DNA of 64,000 bases from Phycisphaerales bacterium (GCA_016716475.1 JADJWG010000001.1:1550001-1614000), one strand, 5' to 3'; counted from the stretch's first letter, positions 8,403-17,793 are shown. Translations and numbers: made by a program. The notes: generated from the letters alone by a model not told the origin.

Positions 8403-11344
8403 ACTCAAATATGGTGGTTGGCAGGGGCGACAAGAGGAACCCGTGCAGCACGTGCTGGGCCACCACGGGAATCACGACACTGCTGGGGTTCGTACTGGGT
8501 TTGAGCGGTTGCGCGGCGGCACCACGAGAGGAAACCCAGCCCAACCGTCACACCACCTCACCGACCGCGCCGGCCGCCACGGCGGGCGCCGCCCTGGCCG
8601 ACCGCCCACTGTACCAGTTCGCCGAAGAAGAGTTCGACGACTATCTGCCTTGGCTGCTGGCGGCTCGGCCAGTACTGACCGACCGCATCGTCCACCTGGC
8701 GCGACAAGGTCTCGGACAACCATACGAAATCTATCTGCTCGGCGAGTTCCCTTTCGAATGGCACGACCCGGATCCGATCTACTGCCTGACGCGCAGCGAC
8801 TGCGTGACATTCTGTGAGCATATTTATGCCCTGGCGCTCAGCCATGACTGGTGGTCCTACCTGCGCACGCTGCAGCGCATTCGCTATCGTGACGGCATCG
8901 TCAGCATGCTCACCCGTAATCATTACACGGTTGCCGATTGGAATCGCAACAACGCCTACCTCTTTGAGGATCTGACCAGCGCGCTCGGCGACGGAGCGGT
9001 GGCCGTATCGTTGCAGCAAATCTGTCGGCGCGCCAACTTTTTCGCAAAGTTCGGGATCGGGCAGGACATCCCCGATGAGCCGATCCGCGACGCGTATCTC
9101 CCGAAGGGGCGTGTCCACGAAATTCTGTCCGAACTGCGCGACGGAGACTTCGTCAACATCATCCGCGGTGACGCCGATTCGCAGTGGGCGGGGCACACGG
9201 GCCTGATTGTCCATGGACCCGACGGCACAGTGCATTTTCTGCATTCGGCCCGTCCGGAGGTGCGCGAAGAGCCGCTGCTCGACTATCTCGCTTCGGACCG
9301 GCGCTGCGTGGGCATCAAGATCCTGCGCTTGTGGCCAGATGCGGAGGCCCGCATGGCGGCGGCGCTTGAATCGCCGGACGCGACGCCGATTTCGCGGGCC
9401 AGCGTGCAGGCAGCGCTGGCGCGCAGCCCGCTGATGAACACCGGCGCCCCGCCCACCTATGCCCTTGACTGGAGGGGTGCGATGCAGATGCAGGCCTACC
9501 GTCTGGATCACGATACTCCGGTGGATCATGAATTGCAGGCCGCACTGATCGCACTCGACCGGCGGCTCGGGGCGGAATTCGACATTCCCGACGAGCAGCG
9601 CGCGTGCGGCATGCTCGATCTCCGTACCCAGCGGCTCGCGCTGGTTCGCCCGGACGAGATGTTCTACGGGGCGAGCGTACCGAAGATCATCATTGCCGGG
9701 GCGTATTTCGCGAAGTATCCAGAAGCGGCGGCCACACTCGACCCCGAAACGGAGCGCGAGCTGGAGCTGATGATCAAGCGTTCGAGCAATGAGCTGGCCG
9801 CGAAATACAGCCAGCTCATCGGGCTCGAATTCCTGCAGTCCTTTGTCCAATCGCCAGAATACCGCTTCTATGACGCCGAACGGGGCGGCGGACTCTGGTG
9901 CGGCAAGCATTACGGCCTCGATGCGCCGCGCAACGGTGATCCGCTGCACGATCATTCGCACGGTGCCACCGTCCGCCAGTGCCTGCGTTACTACCTGCTG
10001 ATGGAGCAGGGCAAATTGGTGAGTGCCACCGCCAGTGCTCGACTGAAACGCATCTTCGCAGCTCCCGCGCTCGACTTTCACAGCCACAACTTCGTCGGCG
10101 GACTTCGCGGACGCCACCTGACCCTGCTGCGCAAGAGCGGCCAGTGGGAGGACTGGCACCTCGACACCGCCCGCGTGCAGCACGGTGATCTGCTTTATCT
10201 GCTCGCCGCGATGGTTCATCATCCGCGCGGCCAGGAATACCTGGCGGCACTGGCCGCCGGCGTGGACGATCTGCTGGGCGGCTCACGTAGCGCCCCCCCG
10301 GCCTACCATCAAACCTTGCATCATACGCGGCCGATGGATTTCGCCGCCGGTACGCGGCTGTACGCGGACTTCGCCGAAGATGTGCTCACGCTGCGTCCCG
10401 CGGAGAATCTCGCGGCTGTGTACGAGTCTCCGGTGTGGACAGCGCCGTTTCCGTTCAACGAGGCGCTGTTGTCATGGAATCTGACCGTCCCGGAAGGTGC
10501 GCAGGTCGCGATTGAGATACGGGTCGGCTGGCACTACGACGACTCGTGGTCACCCTATCTGCACGTCGGATTTGCCGGGGCGGAGCCGCCGGATCTCAGT
10601 GCAGCCGTGTTCGCCTATCGCGGTGGCAAGATCGACGTGGATTACTTCGTTTCCCCGGAGCGCTACGACCGTGTCCAGTACCGACTCCGTGCGTTGGCGC
10701 CAACCGCCACCGCTGTAAGGGTCGAGCGCATGGACTTGACACTGTCCGATACGACCGGCTTGCCCCTGGCGACGCCCCGGCCGGGATCCCTGTCACCGCA
10801 CTTCACGTTGCCTCCCGGGGACGCACGGGGTCGGCTGCCCGTACCCTTTCACAACCAGCGCACGGAGCGCGAAGAATTGTTTGGCCGACTGTGCAGCCCG
10901 GCTTCGGTGAGCATGGTGCTCGCCTATCGCGGAGTAGACAGCAGCACACTTCGCGTCGCCCAGGCGGTCTACGACCCAGTGCACGACATTTACGGCAATT
11001 GGCCGCGACAGGTACAAGCGGCATGGGAATTGGGGGTGCCTGGCTACCTGACGCGCATCGCGGACTGGGCCACAGTGGAGCACTACCTCGCGTCAGATCA
11101 ACCCCTGATCGCGTCGATCCGAGTGGAGCGGGAGGGGCAATTGCGCAATGCCCCTTATGGTGCGATCGGTGGGCACCTCATCGTTCTCACGGGTTTCGAT
11201 GCCGAAGGCGGCGTGTACGTCAACGATTCGGGCCGGTCGGACCCGGAGGTCGGGCAACGCGTTTACTTGCGTACGGATCTCGAAGATGTCTGGATGCGTG
11301 GATCGGGCGGGGTCACCTACATCCTGGAAAAGCCGCGCGAGTAG
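8399..11344 (+). CDS. Multidomain cell wall hydrolase lipoprotein: DUF1460 amidase + class A beta-lactamase-like + C39-like peptidase
   Basis: 981 residues counted from the TTG at 8399, which overlaps the previous stop (TTGA) and has GGAGGTGGAG just upstream; ATG 8411 is an alternative. A lipobox (LGLSGC, Cys about 38) predicts a lipoprotein. Domain 1 (about 70-330) is DUF1460/NlpC-P60-like, with Cys135 in RSDCVTFCEH and His266 in AGHTGLIV, as in murein amidases. Domain 2 (about 365-640) is a serine beta-lactamase/transpeptidase fold with SVPK (Ser426, Lys429), SSN (462-464) and KSG (579-581). A jelly-roll-like linker leads to domain 3 (about 800-981), a C39-type peptidase with Cys832 in GRLCSPAS, His926 in GGHLIVL and VNDSG. 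All three catalytic sets are intact. Peptidoglycan trimming or recycling is the likely role. Confidence 0.8.
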   Translation: MNSNMVVGRGDKRNPCSTCWATTGITTLLGFVLGLSGCAAAPREETQPNRHTTSPTAPAATAGAALADRPLYQFAEEEFDDYLPWLLAARPVLTDRIVHLARQGLGQPYEIYLLGEFPFEWHDPDPIYCLTRSDCVTFCEHIYALALSHDWWSYLRTLQRIRYRDGIVSMLTRNHYTVADWNRNNAYLFEDLTSALGDGAVAVSLQQICRRANFFAKFGIGQDIPDEPIRDAYLPKGRVHEILSELRDGDFVNIIRGDADSQWAGHTGLIVHGPDGTVHFLHSARPEVREEPLLDYLASDRRCVGIKILRLWPDAEARMAAALESPDATPISRASVQAALARSPLMNTGAPPTYALDWRGAMQMQAYRLDHDTPVDHELQAALIALDRRLGAEFDIPDEQRACGMLDLRTQRLALVRPDEMFYGASVPKIIIAGAYFAKYPEAAATLDPETERELELMIKRSSNELAAKYSQLIGLEFLQSFVQSPEYRFYDAERGGGLWCGKHYGLDAPRNGDPLHDHSHGATVRQCLRYYLLMEQGKLVSATASARLKRIFAAPALDFHSHNFVGGLRGRHLTLLRKSGQWEDWHLDTARVQHGDLLYLLAAMVHHPRGQEYLAALAAGVDDLLGGSRSAPPAYHQTLHHTRPMDFAAGTRLYADFAEDVLTLRPAENLAAVYESPVWTAPFPFNEALLSWNLTVPEGAQVAIEIRVGWHYDDSWSPYLHVGFAGAEPPDLSAAVFAYRGGKIDVDYFVSPERYDRVQYRLRALAPTATAVRVERMDLTLSDTTGLPLATPRPGSLSPHFTLPPGDARGRLPVPFHNQRTEREELFGRLCSPASVSMVLAYRGVDSSTLRVAQAVYDPVHDIYGNWPRQVQAAWELGVPGYLTRIADWATVEHYLASDQPLIASIRVEREGQLRNAPYGAIGGHLIVLTGFDAEGGVYVNDSGRSDPEVGQRVYLRTDLEDVWMRGSGGVTYILEKPRE

Positions 11345-11403
11345 GCGGAAGTGTTGCCAGGGCGCCTGTTCGTGCCGGACGAGACAAGCCCCTTGGCCGG
11401 AAG

Positions 11404-11423
11404 CCCCTCCCGGCAAGGAGGGG
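11404..11423 (+). terminator. Hairpin between convergent genes
   Basis: CCCCTCC, 6-base loop, GGAGGGG: a perfect 7-bp stem between the convergent triple hydrolase gene (ends 11344) and the minus-strand membrane protein gene (ends 11501). It could serve both strands. A similar CCTCCC/GGGAGG hairpin lies at 34360-34381 in another convergent gap, suggesting a dispersed terminator-like sequence. Confidence 0.5.
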
Positions 11424-11500
11424 TTGGGGGAAAGTGAGAAGCCGCTGAGAATCTCCAACTCCCGACCCCATCCCAGGGGAGGAGGCCGCTGGGTTCGTTA

Positions 11501-11929
11501 CTACCCCGCGTTGAACCACGGCAAGCCAATGGCCGGGTCCTGGAGGCAGATTTCGAATGCCACGAGGTATTCGTACCACCAGAACATCAGGCCCCCAAAG
11601 CAAATGACAAGCCCCCAAAGCGCAGCTTCAGATTGCCAGCAGCGTCGGAAGCGATAAAGCACGAACGCGCCGAGACCGAAGAGCACCAGCTTGTAGAGGG
11701 TGAGCCCACCGGGCATGTCGATGAAAGGTTGCGCCAGGAGGTTGGCCTCTTCAAAGTTCCCACGGGAAGCATGGATCTGGGTCAATGCCAGATCGACAGC
11801 ATTGAACACGGCCAAGGCCGCCAGCAAAGCGATCGTACGGAATGAGCGGTCATGCTGGGGGAAAACCCGCACAGCGAGTGAACGCGCCAGGCGAACCAAG
11901 AGTCGCTGCTTCCAAGTAGGCCGTCGCAT
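11501..11929 (-). CDS. Small membrane protein, DUF5658-like
   Basis: 142 residues. A basic N-terminus (MRRPTWKQRLLVRLAR) is followed by three or four hydrophobic segments: around LAALAVFNAVDLALTQIH, LTLYKLVLFGLGAFVLY and LVICFGGLMFWWYEYL. The pattern FNAVDLALT, a short loop with NLLAQP, then a membrane helix resembles the DUF5658 family of small integral membrane proteins. There is no catalytic motif and no known role. Its start faces the 3' end of the minus-strand glycogen synthase gene about 320 bases away, so it has its own promoter or is the distal gene of that unit. Confidence 0.55.
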   Translation of the reverse strand: MRRPTWKQRLLVRLARSLAVRVFPQHDRSFRTIALLAALAVFNAVDLALTQIHASRGNFEEANLLAQPFIDMPGGLTLYKLVLFGLGAFVLYRFRRCWQSEAALWGLVICFGGLMFWWYEYLVAFEICLQDPAIGLPWFNAG

Positions 11930-12250
11930 CGGACAACTGCATCCTTTCAGTACACCGAGATCGCTCCCGCCTCATCGCCTTCCAGTTTGATACGCGACAA
12001 TCAAGAGTGACACTCATCAAATCTTAACAAAATTATAGCACTAAGCTCACAATTGAGCGGGAACGGATTGCAACCCGCGTCTATCACGGGTCCCGGGTTG
12101 TCAGGTCAGTATGAGGACGTATCGGCGAATCCGGCCGATTTCCTGAAGCGGGGACAGCCCCGTCCGGTGCGCACCATGGCTACTTGGGGTTGTCGAGCCA
12201 GGAGTGGTGGGCTGCGCCGACGCCGTGCAATGGGGGACCAGGGGGTAAGG
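11930..12250. other. Intergenic region, no gene seen
   Basis: 321 bases between the 3' end of the glycogen synthase gene and the small membrane protein gene, both on the minus strand. Bases about 12000-12050 are AT-rich compared with the surroundings (ATCTTAACAAAATTATAG) and are the likely promoter area for the membrane protein. No convincing open frame or folded RNA was recognised; open frames here are parts of the antisense of glycogen synthase. Confidence 0.5.
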
Positions 12251-14218
12251 TCAGCGCTTCGGGGACGGACCGCGGCGCGGCGCGGCCGCACGAGTCGTCC
12301 GGCGCCGCTGCGGACGCGGCCCAGGTTGAGGGGTTTCGCGCGGTTCGGGGTCATGGTCCGGGTCCGCGGGAATCAGCGAGTGTCCGGCATAATGCCGCTC
12401 CAGCGCGAGTCGGTGGGCATCCACATAGAACCGCACGAGATTGTTCCAGTCGAAGTGCCCACCGCGACTCTCCACCTTGTTGCGCAGGGCGATGCGTTCA
12501 CGGCGCTGCATCTGCGTCAGCAGGTGCAGCCATTCCACGACCTGTCCCACGGTCGCATTGAAGTTCACACCCTTCCGGCGGCACACGAACAAGCCGTGCG
12601 AATCGTGCTCGGGAATGTGTTCCATCAGGTAGTGACCGAAACCGCTCAGGTCGCTGGTGATCGCCGGCACGCCACGCACGACACATTCCAGTGGCGTGTA
12701 GCCCCACGGCTCGTAGTAAGACGGAAATACGCCGATATGGCAGCCACGCACAAACTGGTCATAATCCATGCCGAGCAGGGGGCTCGTGGCCGTCAGAAAA
12801 TCAGGATGGAAGACGACCTTCACACGGTCGCTTTCAAGATTCAGTAACCGCCGGTGGCGCAAATGGCAGAGCACCGGATCGTGGGCATCGTCGATCAGAT
12901 CGTGGGTTACGATCGTCGGCGGTGGGCCCGAACGCCAGGCGTACAGCATGCGCTTGAGGCGCACGGTGGCGTATTCATCGAGCAGTTCGTTCAGACTGGG
13001 TAAACGGCCGGTGGCGACGATGTGCAGGAGTTTCTGGCCCATCTCGTCTTGGATGCGCTGGCAGGTGTCGCGCAACTCATTGAACATGGCCTGCCGATTG
13101 AGCGTTTCGACATTCAAGGCCCGGGTAGCGGCACGCGTGATGATGAACGCGACCACTGTCATCGGCGAGTTCTCCGCCCGCATACGGCGGTTCAGCTCGT
13201 AAAGCGCTTCGATAAAAACATCGAGGCCTTTATTGCGGTATTCATAGCGCCCGGCAGTGAAGAGATAGAGCGTACGATCAAGGTCAAAAGTGTAGCTGGG
13301 GAAGAAGTGCCCCATCACGAATTCGTGGATGTGCTGTTTGCATTCGCGGTGAAGAATCTGAAACTCGTGCGGAGCGGCAAATCTTTCAATGTTCAGCCCG
13401 TTGGGCAGCAGGACCTCCGCCCGGCGGCCGAGAAAGTGCTCCGCTTCGAGCGCCGTGATGCCGGAAACGGTCGTGAAAACGTCCGCGCTGACGGCGGCGG
13501 AGCCCTCCAGTGCGTGACGATGCGAGAAACCATGCCGTTCGGCAATGGCGCCAGCATTGATTTCGCCCATCTGGTCGTAGATGTTCGCGTTCGCGGCACA
13601 CAGGTTACGCCCCGCGAGCGTGGCATGCGTCGTGAAGACGGTTGCAACCCTAGCATTCAGGAACCGCAGGCGCGGAACCGCGGCGGCACCCTGCCATTCG
13701 TGGAAGTGTGCCAACAGGGCCACCGCCGGGAGCTGCCGCCCCAGGGCCTGCAGGAAATCCGTCACAAAGGCCCCGAAGAGTACGATTTCATCAAACTCGT
13801 AGTCGCCCGCCGGCGAACTGATACCGTTGTCCTTCCAAAGGAAGTACTTGGTCTCGGCCAGGCGCGACGCCAGCGAGGCAAGGTCGACCAGAATGACCTG
13901 CGGCCGGCCGGAGATCAGCCAACGACCGAAGTGCAGCCGCACGCCGGTTCGGGCAAAAGCTGCGAAGACCTGCGCGAGCTGCTCCGACGGGGGGTGCGGT
14001 TCGAGTTCCACACGGGCGGAGGCCTCGCGATAGGGTCCGATGAGAAAGTAGCGATCCTCCCAGCGGCGAACCGTGGCCGGCGCTTTGCTGCGCAGCACCG
14101 TGTAGATACCCCCCGCCTGGGCACAGACCTCCCACGCCACCTCGAAAAGTAATGCGGCCTCGGGGAGCGCGAGGGTCTGGTCGGTCTCAGGAATGGCGCC
14201 GTTGCGATTGCCGGCCAT
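12251..14218 (-). CDS. Glycogen synthase, eukaryote-type glycosyltransferase family 3
   Basis: 655 residues. The N-terminal signature FEVAWEVCAQAGGIYTVLRS and later ANIYDQMGEINAGAIAERHG, HEWQGAAAV, TTHATLAGRNL and SYYEPWGYTPLECVVRGVP are those of GT3 glycogen synthases (GYS type), which transfer glucose from UDP-glucose to the non-reducing end of glycogen. Most bacteria use the GT5 enzyme GlgA with ADP-glucose; GT3 is found in eukaryotes and in scattered bacteria including Bacteroidetes and Planctomycetota. The start ATG has GGGAAG close upstream. The allosteric arginine-rich region of animal enzymes is not evident; the tail ends in a basic, low-complexity stretch (RPQRRRTTRAAAPRR). Divergent from the Mrp operon. 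Confidence 0.88.
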   Translation of the reverse strand: MAGNRNGAIPETDQTLALPEAALLFEVAWEVCAQAGGIYTVLRSKAPATVRRWEDRYFLIGPYREASARVELEPHPPSEQLAQVFAAFARTGVRLHFGRWLISGRPQVILVDLASLASRLAETKYFLWKDNGISSPAGDYEFDEIVLFGAFVTDFLQALGRQLPAVALLAHFHEWQGAAAVPRLRFLNARVATVFTTHATLAGRNLCAANANIYDQMGEINAGAIAERHGFSHRHALEGSAAVSADVFTTVSGITALEAEHFLGRRAEVLLPNGLNIERFAAPHEFQILHRECKQHIHEFVMGHFFPSYTFDLDRTLYLFTAGRYEYRNKGLDVFIEALYELNRRMRAENSPMTVVAFIITRAATRALNVETLNRQAMFNELRDTCQRIQDEMGQKLLHIVATGRLPSLNELLDEYATVRLKRMLYAWRSGPPPTIVTHDLIDDAHDPVLCHLRHRRLLNLESDRVKVVFHPDFLTATSPLLGMDYDQFVRGCHIGVFPSYYEPWGYTPLECVVRGVPAITSDLSGFGHYLMEHIPEHDSHGLFVCRRKGVNFNATVGQVVEWLHLLTQMQRRERIALRNKVESRGGHFDWNNLVRFYVDAHRLALERHYAGHSLIPADPDHDPEPRETPQPGPRPQRRRTTRAAAPRRGPSPKR

Positions 14219-14674
14219 CGTCTTCCCAGTTCGCGTGCAGACGCAGCAGGATGCGGCCGCGACGCGCGGAGCGACGTCCAGAGGCCGCCTTGGTGACTTT
14301 ATCGGCGTTCACGGGGTTGTGCCAGATCAGCACCTGACGATTGCGCACACCCGGCGCCCCTGCCATTCTGCCATCGGTCCTTGACCCGGCGGGCCGTTCT
14401 CGACGAGACAAGGAGCGGTTCGTCGAAACCGAGAAGGCTTCCTGCGACGAATGGCAGCGGGCCGACAATAATGTCTGTACACTGCCCGGCGCACGGGCCG
14501 GACAAACCGCAATTACCCCGGTCCCGGGCGCTGCCCTTGCCTGGACAGCCGGTTGGGCAGCGGGATGCGGGTCCGTGGTCAGGCCGGTGTAACAGCCCGA
14601 TGTAGGTCCGGCGGCTGGAGTGGGTCTGGCCGAGATCCGGTGGCGTACAGGCATCCGGGCGCAGTGGAAGGCGC
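14219..14674. other. Long GC-rich divergent intergenic region with hairpins, upstream of mrpA
   Basis: 456 bases between the divergent glycogen synthase and mrpA genes. It holds inverted repeats TCGACGA/TCGTCGA (14400-14406 and 14420-14426) and CGCTGCCC/GGGCAGCG (14529-14536 and 14555-14562, an 8-bp stem). I could not match it to a known riboswitch class. Open frames in it have atypical composition and no recognisable family. It must contain the promoters of both units and may be a structured 5' leader of the Mrp transcript. Confidence 0.4.
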
Positions 14675-17023
14675 ATGCTCGAACTGTTCTGGATCATCGC
14701 GGCTCCGTTCATGGCCGTAGCACTGGTCCCGTGGCTGCGGAATGTCCTGCGTGGGCTGACCGGGTACGCGCTGGCCCTGGTACCAGCGGGTATCGTCTGG
14801 GTAGTGGCCGGACATCTGCCGCTGGAGCCGGATACGGCACCCTCGCTGGTGTGGTCGTGGCTGCCGGAATTGGGGGTCCAGTTTGCCCTCCGGATGGACG
14901 GACTGTCAGCCCTGTTTGTGCTGATGATCGCGGGAATCGGGGCACTGATCCTGATTTACGCCGGTGGCTACATGGGCAGCGACCCGCGCGCGGCGCGGTT
15001 GTACGGCTTGTTGCTGGCATTCATGGGTTCGATGCTGGGGGTGGTCCTGAGCGATGACCTGATCACCCTGTTTGTATTCTGGGAACTCACGAGCATTACC
15101 TCGTTCCTGCTGATCGGCTTCAATCACGAACAAGAGAAATCACGGGCTTCGGCCCTCCAAGCGTTGCTCGTCACGGGCGGTGGCGGCCTGGCCCTGCTCG
15201 CGGGGCTGATCCTGCTGAGTATCGCCGCAGCGACGGCGGACGGTGCCGGCCTGACCGAGTTCGGACGGATCTCCGCCATCCTGTCGCTCGACCTGCGGGC
15301 GCATCCCCTGTATCCGGCCGCCCTCGTTCTCATCTTGCTCGGGGCCTTTACGAAATCGGCGCAGTTTCCATTCCACTTCTGGCTGCCGAACGCGATGACG
15401 GCACCTACGCCGGTAAGTGCCTACCTGCACTCGGCGACGATGGTGAAGGCCGGCGTCTTCCTGCTGGCACGGCTGCAGCCCGGGCTGGGTGACACGTTGT
15501 TATGGACGGTCATCGTGACGTCGGTCGGCGCAATCACCATGCTGAGCGCGGCAGCGATGTCCGCTGGGCAGCGCGATCTGAAGCGGATCCTGGCGTATAC
15601 GACCGTCAGCGTGCTGGGCACCTTGACGATGCTGATCGGATTGGGGACGGACGCCGCCCTCAAGGCGGCCGTGGTGTTCGTCGCCGCACACGCTTTGTAC
15701 AAGTGCGCGCTGTTCATGGTGGCGGGCAGCATCGATCACGAAACCGGGACGCGTGATGTCACGCGCCTGGGCGGGCTCTTCGGCCTGATGCCGGTGACGG
15801 CGCTTGCCGCCCTGCTGGCGGCACTGAGCCAGGCCGGCGCCCCGCCGATGTTCGGTTTCATCGGCAAGGAATTGCTCCTCAAGGCCAAGCTGGACCTGGA
15901 ATGGGTCGGGGCACTACTGATCATCGTGGCAGTGCTCACCAACATCTTCCTGATCGCAATGGCCCTGGTCGTGGCCGTGTGGCCGTTCTATGGTCGGCGG
16001 TTGGCGACCCCCAAGCACGCGCACGAGGCCCCGCTGGCGATGTTGATCGGACCGGTCGTGCTGTCCGTGGGCGGACTCTTCGTGGGGTTGTTTCCAGCCG
16101 TGTTTGACCAGACCCTCGGACCAGCGGCGGTATCAGCGATCGCCGGACACGTGGTCGCCATGGAGCTGCACCTCTGGCACGGCATGAACCCCGCCGCACT
16201 GACCGCATTGGCCATCAGCGCGGTAACGCTCGTGCTGGGCTTCGTGCTGTTTGCGCGGCTGCATCACTTCTTCGAGCACCTGGTGGTGGTGGGCCACCGG
16301 ATCGAGCGGGCAGGACCCGCGCGCGGCTACGAGCTCGCCTTGGCCGGTGTGCTGCAATTGGCGGCGGGCGTCACGGGCCTCCTGCAATCCGGCCATCTCC
16401 GCCGCTACGTCATGGTGGTCGTATTGGTGCTCGTAGCCCTGCTGTGCGTCCCGGTCGTACGGAGTGTGCCGGCGGCGTTTACCGACGAGCTTTGGTCCAT
16501 CTACTGGCACGAGGCCACGCTTGCGGTCGTGGCGTTGCTGTCGGCGGCCTTCGCCACGCGGTCACGGTCACGGCTCAGTGCGGTCGCGTTCCTGGGGGTG
16601 ACGGGGATCTCGATCGCCCTGCTGTTCGCCCTCCTGAGCGCCCCCGATCTCGCCATCACGCTGGTCATGGTGGAGATCCTTACCGTGATTCTGTTCGTCT
16701 TTGTCTTCTACCACCTGCCGCAGCTCAAGGCCCTGCGAACCCCGCGCGAACGCGCGCGCGATGCGCTCTATGCCAGCGCGGCGGGTCTCGTGATGACCCT
16801 GCTGGTGCTGGCGTCGACGGCCGTACCGCTCGATTCCGAGCTGGCGCGCTACTACGCGCAGAACAGCAAACCGGCCGCACACGGTCGTAACATCGTGAAC
16901 GTGATCCTGGTGGATTTCCGGGCCCTGGACACGCTTGGCGAAGTCACGGTTCTGGCCGTCGCGGCGATCGGGGTGTTTGCTCTGCTGCGGTTGCGGCGCC
17001 GCACGCGGAGGGCGTCGGCATGA
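14675..17023 (+). CDS. mrpA: Na+/H+ antiporter Mrp complex subunit A
   Basis: 782 residues, the usual length for MrpA. The protein is polytopic throughout. The N-terminal two thirds is the proton-channel (NuoL-like) fold: SNLITLFVFWELTS-type motif seen here as DDLITLFVFWELTS, FTKSAQFPFHFWLPNAM, SAYLHSATMVKAGVFLLAR and GAPPMFGFIGKE. The C-terminal part corresponds to the MbhD/MbhE-like extension (DLAITLVMVEILTVILFVFVF). MrpA is the largest subunit of the secondary Na+/H+ antiporter that expels sodium at high pH or salt. ATG start with GGAAGG upstream; the stop overlaps mrpB (ATGA). Confidence 0.95.
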   Translation: MLELFWIIAAPFMAVALVPWLRNVLRGLTGYALALVPAGIVWVVAGHLPLEPDTAPSLVWSWLPELGVQFALRMDGLSALFVLMIAGIGALILIYAGGYMGSDPRAARLYGLLLAFMGSMLGVVLSDDLITLFVFWELTSITSFLLIGFNHEQEKSRASALQALLVTGGGGLALLAGLILLSIAAATADGAGLTEFGRISAILSLDLRAHPLYPAALVLILLGAFTKSAQFPFHFWLPNAMTAPTPVSAYLHSATMVKAGVFLLARLQPGLGDTLLWTVIVTSVGAITMLSAAAMSAGQRDLKRILAYTTVSVLGTLTMLIGLGTDAALKAAVVFVAAHALYKCALFMVAGSIDHETGTRDVTRLGGLFGLMPVTALAALLAALSQAGAPPMFGFIGKELLLKAKLDLEWVGALLIIVAVLTNIFLIAMALVVAVWPFYGRRLATPKHAHEAPLAMLIGPVVLSVGGLFVGLFPAVFDQTLGPAAVSAIAGHVVAMELHLWHGMNPAALTALAISAVTLVLGFVLFARLHHFFEHLVVVGHRIERAGPARGYELALAGVLQLAAGVTGLLQSGHLRRYVMVVVLVLVALLCVPVVRSVPAAFTDELWSIYWHEATLAVVALLSAAFATRSRSRLSAVAFLGVTGISIALLFALLSAPDLAITLVMVEILTVILFVFVFYHLPQLKALRTPRERARDALYASAAGLVMTLLVLASTAVPLDSELARYYAQNSKPAAHGRNIVNVILVDFRALDTLGEVTVLAVAAIGVFALLRLRRRTRRASA

Positions 17024-17433
17024 ATGTGCAGTCGCTGATTCTGCGTACCACGGCCGGCTTTCTGCTGATCCTGCTGATGGTGTACTCGATCTTCATCCTG
17101 CTGCGCGGGCATAACGAACCCGGCGGCGGCTTCATCGGCGGGCTGCTGATTGCAGCCGGCTTTGCGCTCTATGCGCTGGCGTTCGACGCGGCGGCGGCGC
17201 GGCGCCTGCTGCGCATTGACCCGCGGCTGCTTCTCGGAGTCGGCCTGCTGATCGCGGCGGCCAGCGGTGCGCGGGCACTGGTACTCGCGGAACCGTTCAT
17301 GCAGGCCTGGTGGTTCCCCGTGATGATTCCCGGCGTCGGCAAGATCGGCACCGTGCTGATGTTTGATATCGGCGTGTACCTGACGGTGCTCGGCACCGCG
17401 CTGCAGATCCTGCTGACACTGAGCGAGGAATAG
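17020..17433 (+). CDS. mrpB: Na+/H+ antiporter Mrp subunit B
   Basis: 137 residues with four membrane segments. LILLMVYSIFILLRGHNEPGGGFIGGL is the MnhB hallmark, of which the polar core RGHNEPGGGFIGG is fully conserved here. The gene begins inside the stop of mrpA (ATGA at 17020-17023), implying translational coupling. It is a structural subunit of the hetero-oligomeric Mrp complex in the cytoplasmic membrane and resembles the MbhF-type membrane subunit. Nothing unusual was seen in length or motifs. Confidence 0.95.
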   Translation: MNVQSLILRTTAGFLLILLMVYSIFILLRGHNEPGGGFIGGLLIAAGFALYALAFDAAAARRLLRIDPRLLLGVGLLIAAASGARALVLAEPFMQAWWFPVMIPGVGKIGTVLMFDIGVYLTVLGTALQILLTLSEE

Positions 17434-17435
17434 GC

Positions 17436-17783
17436 ATGTTCATCCTGCTCGCGGTTGTGGTCGGCGGGCTCTACGCGCTGGGGCTGTACCTGCTTCTGGC
17501 GCGCAGCATTGTGCAACTCATCTTCGGATTGGTGCTCCTGAGCCACGCTGCAAACCTGCTGATCTTCACGGCCGGGGTGCCCGTGCGCGGCAACCCGCCG
17601 CTGATCCGTGAGGGCGAACTGCTGCCTCCCGAGGGCTTCGCCGATCCGGTGCCACAGGCCCTCGTGCTCACGGCGATCGTCATCAGCTTTGCGGTCACGG
17701 CTTTCGCAGCAGTACTCGTGAAGCGCGTGTACCAGGCCGTCGGCACCGATGATTCCGACGAAATGACCCTGACAGAGCGATAG
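17436..17783 (+). CDS. mrpC: Na+/H+ antiporter Mrp subunit C (NuoK-like)
   Basis: 115 residues, three predicted membrane helices, homologous to NuoK of complex I. LYLLLARSIVQLIFGLVLLSHAANLLIF is the conserved first half and PVPQALVLTAIVISFAVTAF the second, including the PxPQALVLTAIVI motif of MnhC. Starts two bases after mrpB. Subunit C sits between the antiporter-like subunits A and D in the complex. Length and order fit the standard operon. Confidence 0.95.
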   Translation: MFILLAVVVGGLYALGLYLLLARSIVQLIFGLVLLSHAANLLIFTAGVPVRGNPPLIREGELLPPEGFADPVPQALVLTAIVISFAVTAFAAVLVKRVYQAVGTDDSDEMTLTER

Positions 17784-17793
17784 ATCAACTCGC

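Noticed and set aside
12053..14152. Long plus-strand open frames (12053-12847 and 13022-14152)
   Set aside because: They are antisense shadows of the GT3 glycogen synthase gene; composition is unlike real genes and no family motif is visible.
14187..14712. Minus-strand open frames upstream of glycogen synthase (14187-14654, 14299-14712)
   Set aside because: Arg/Pro/Ala-rich, no recognisable motif or Shine-Dalgarno, and they overlap the mrpA promoter area.
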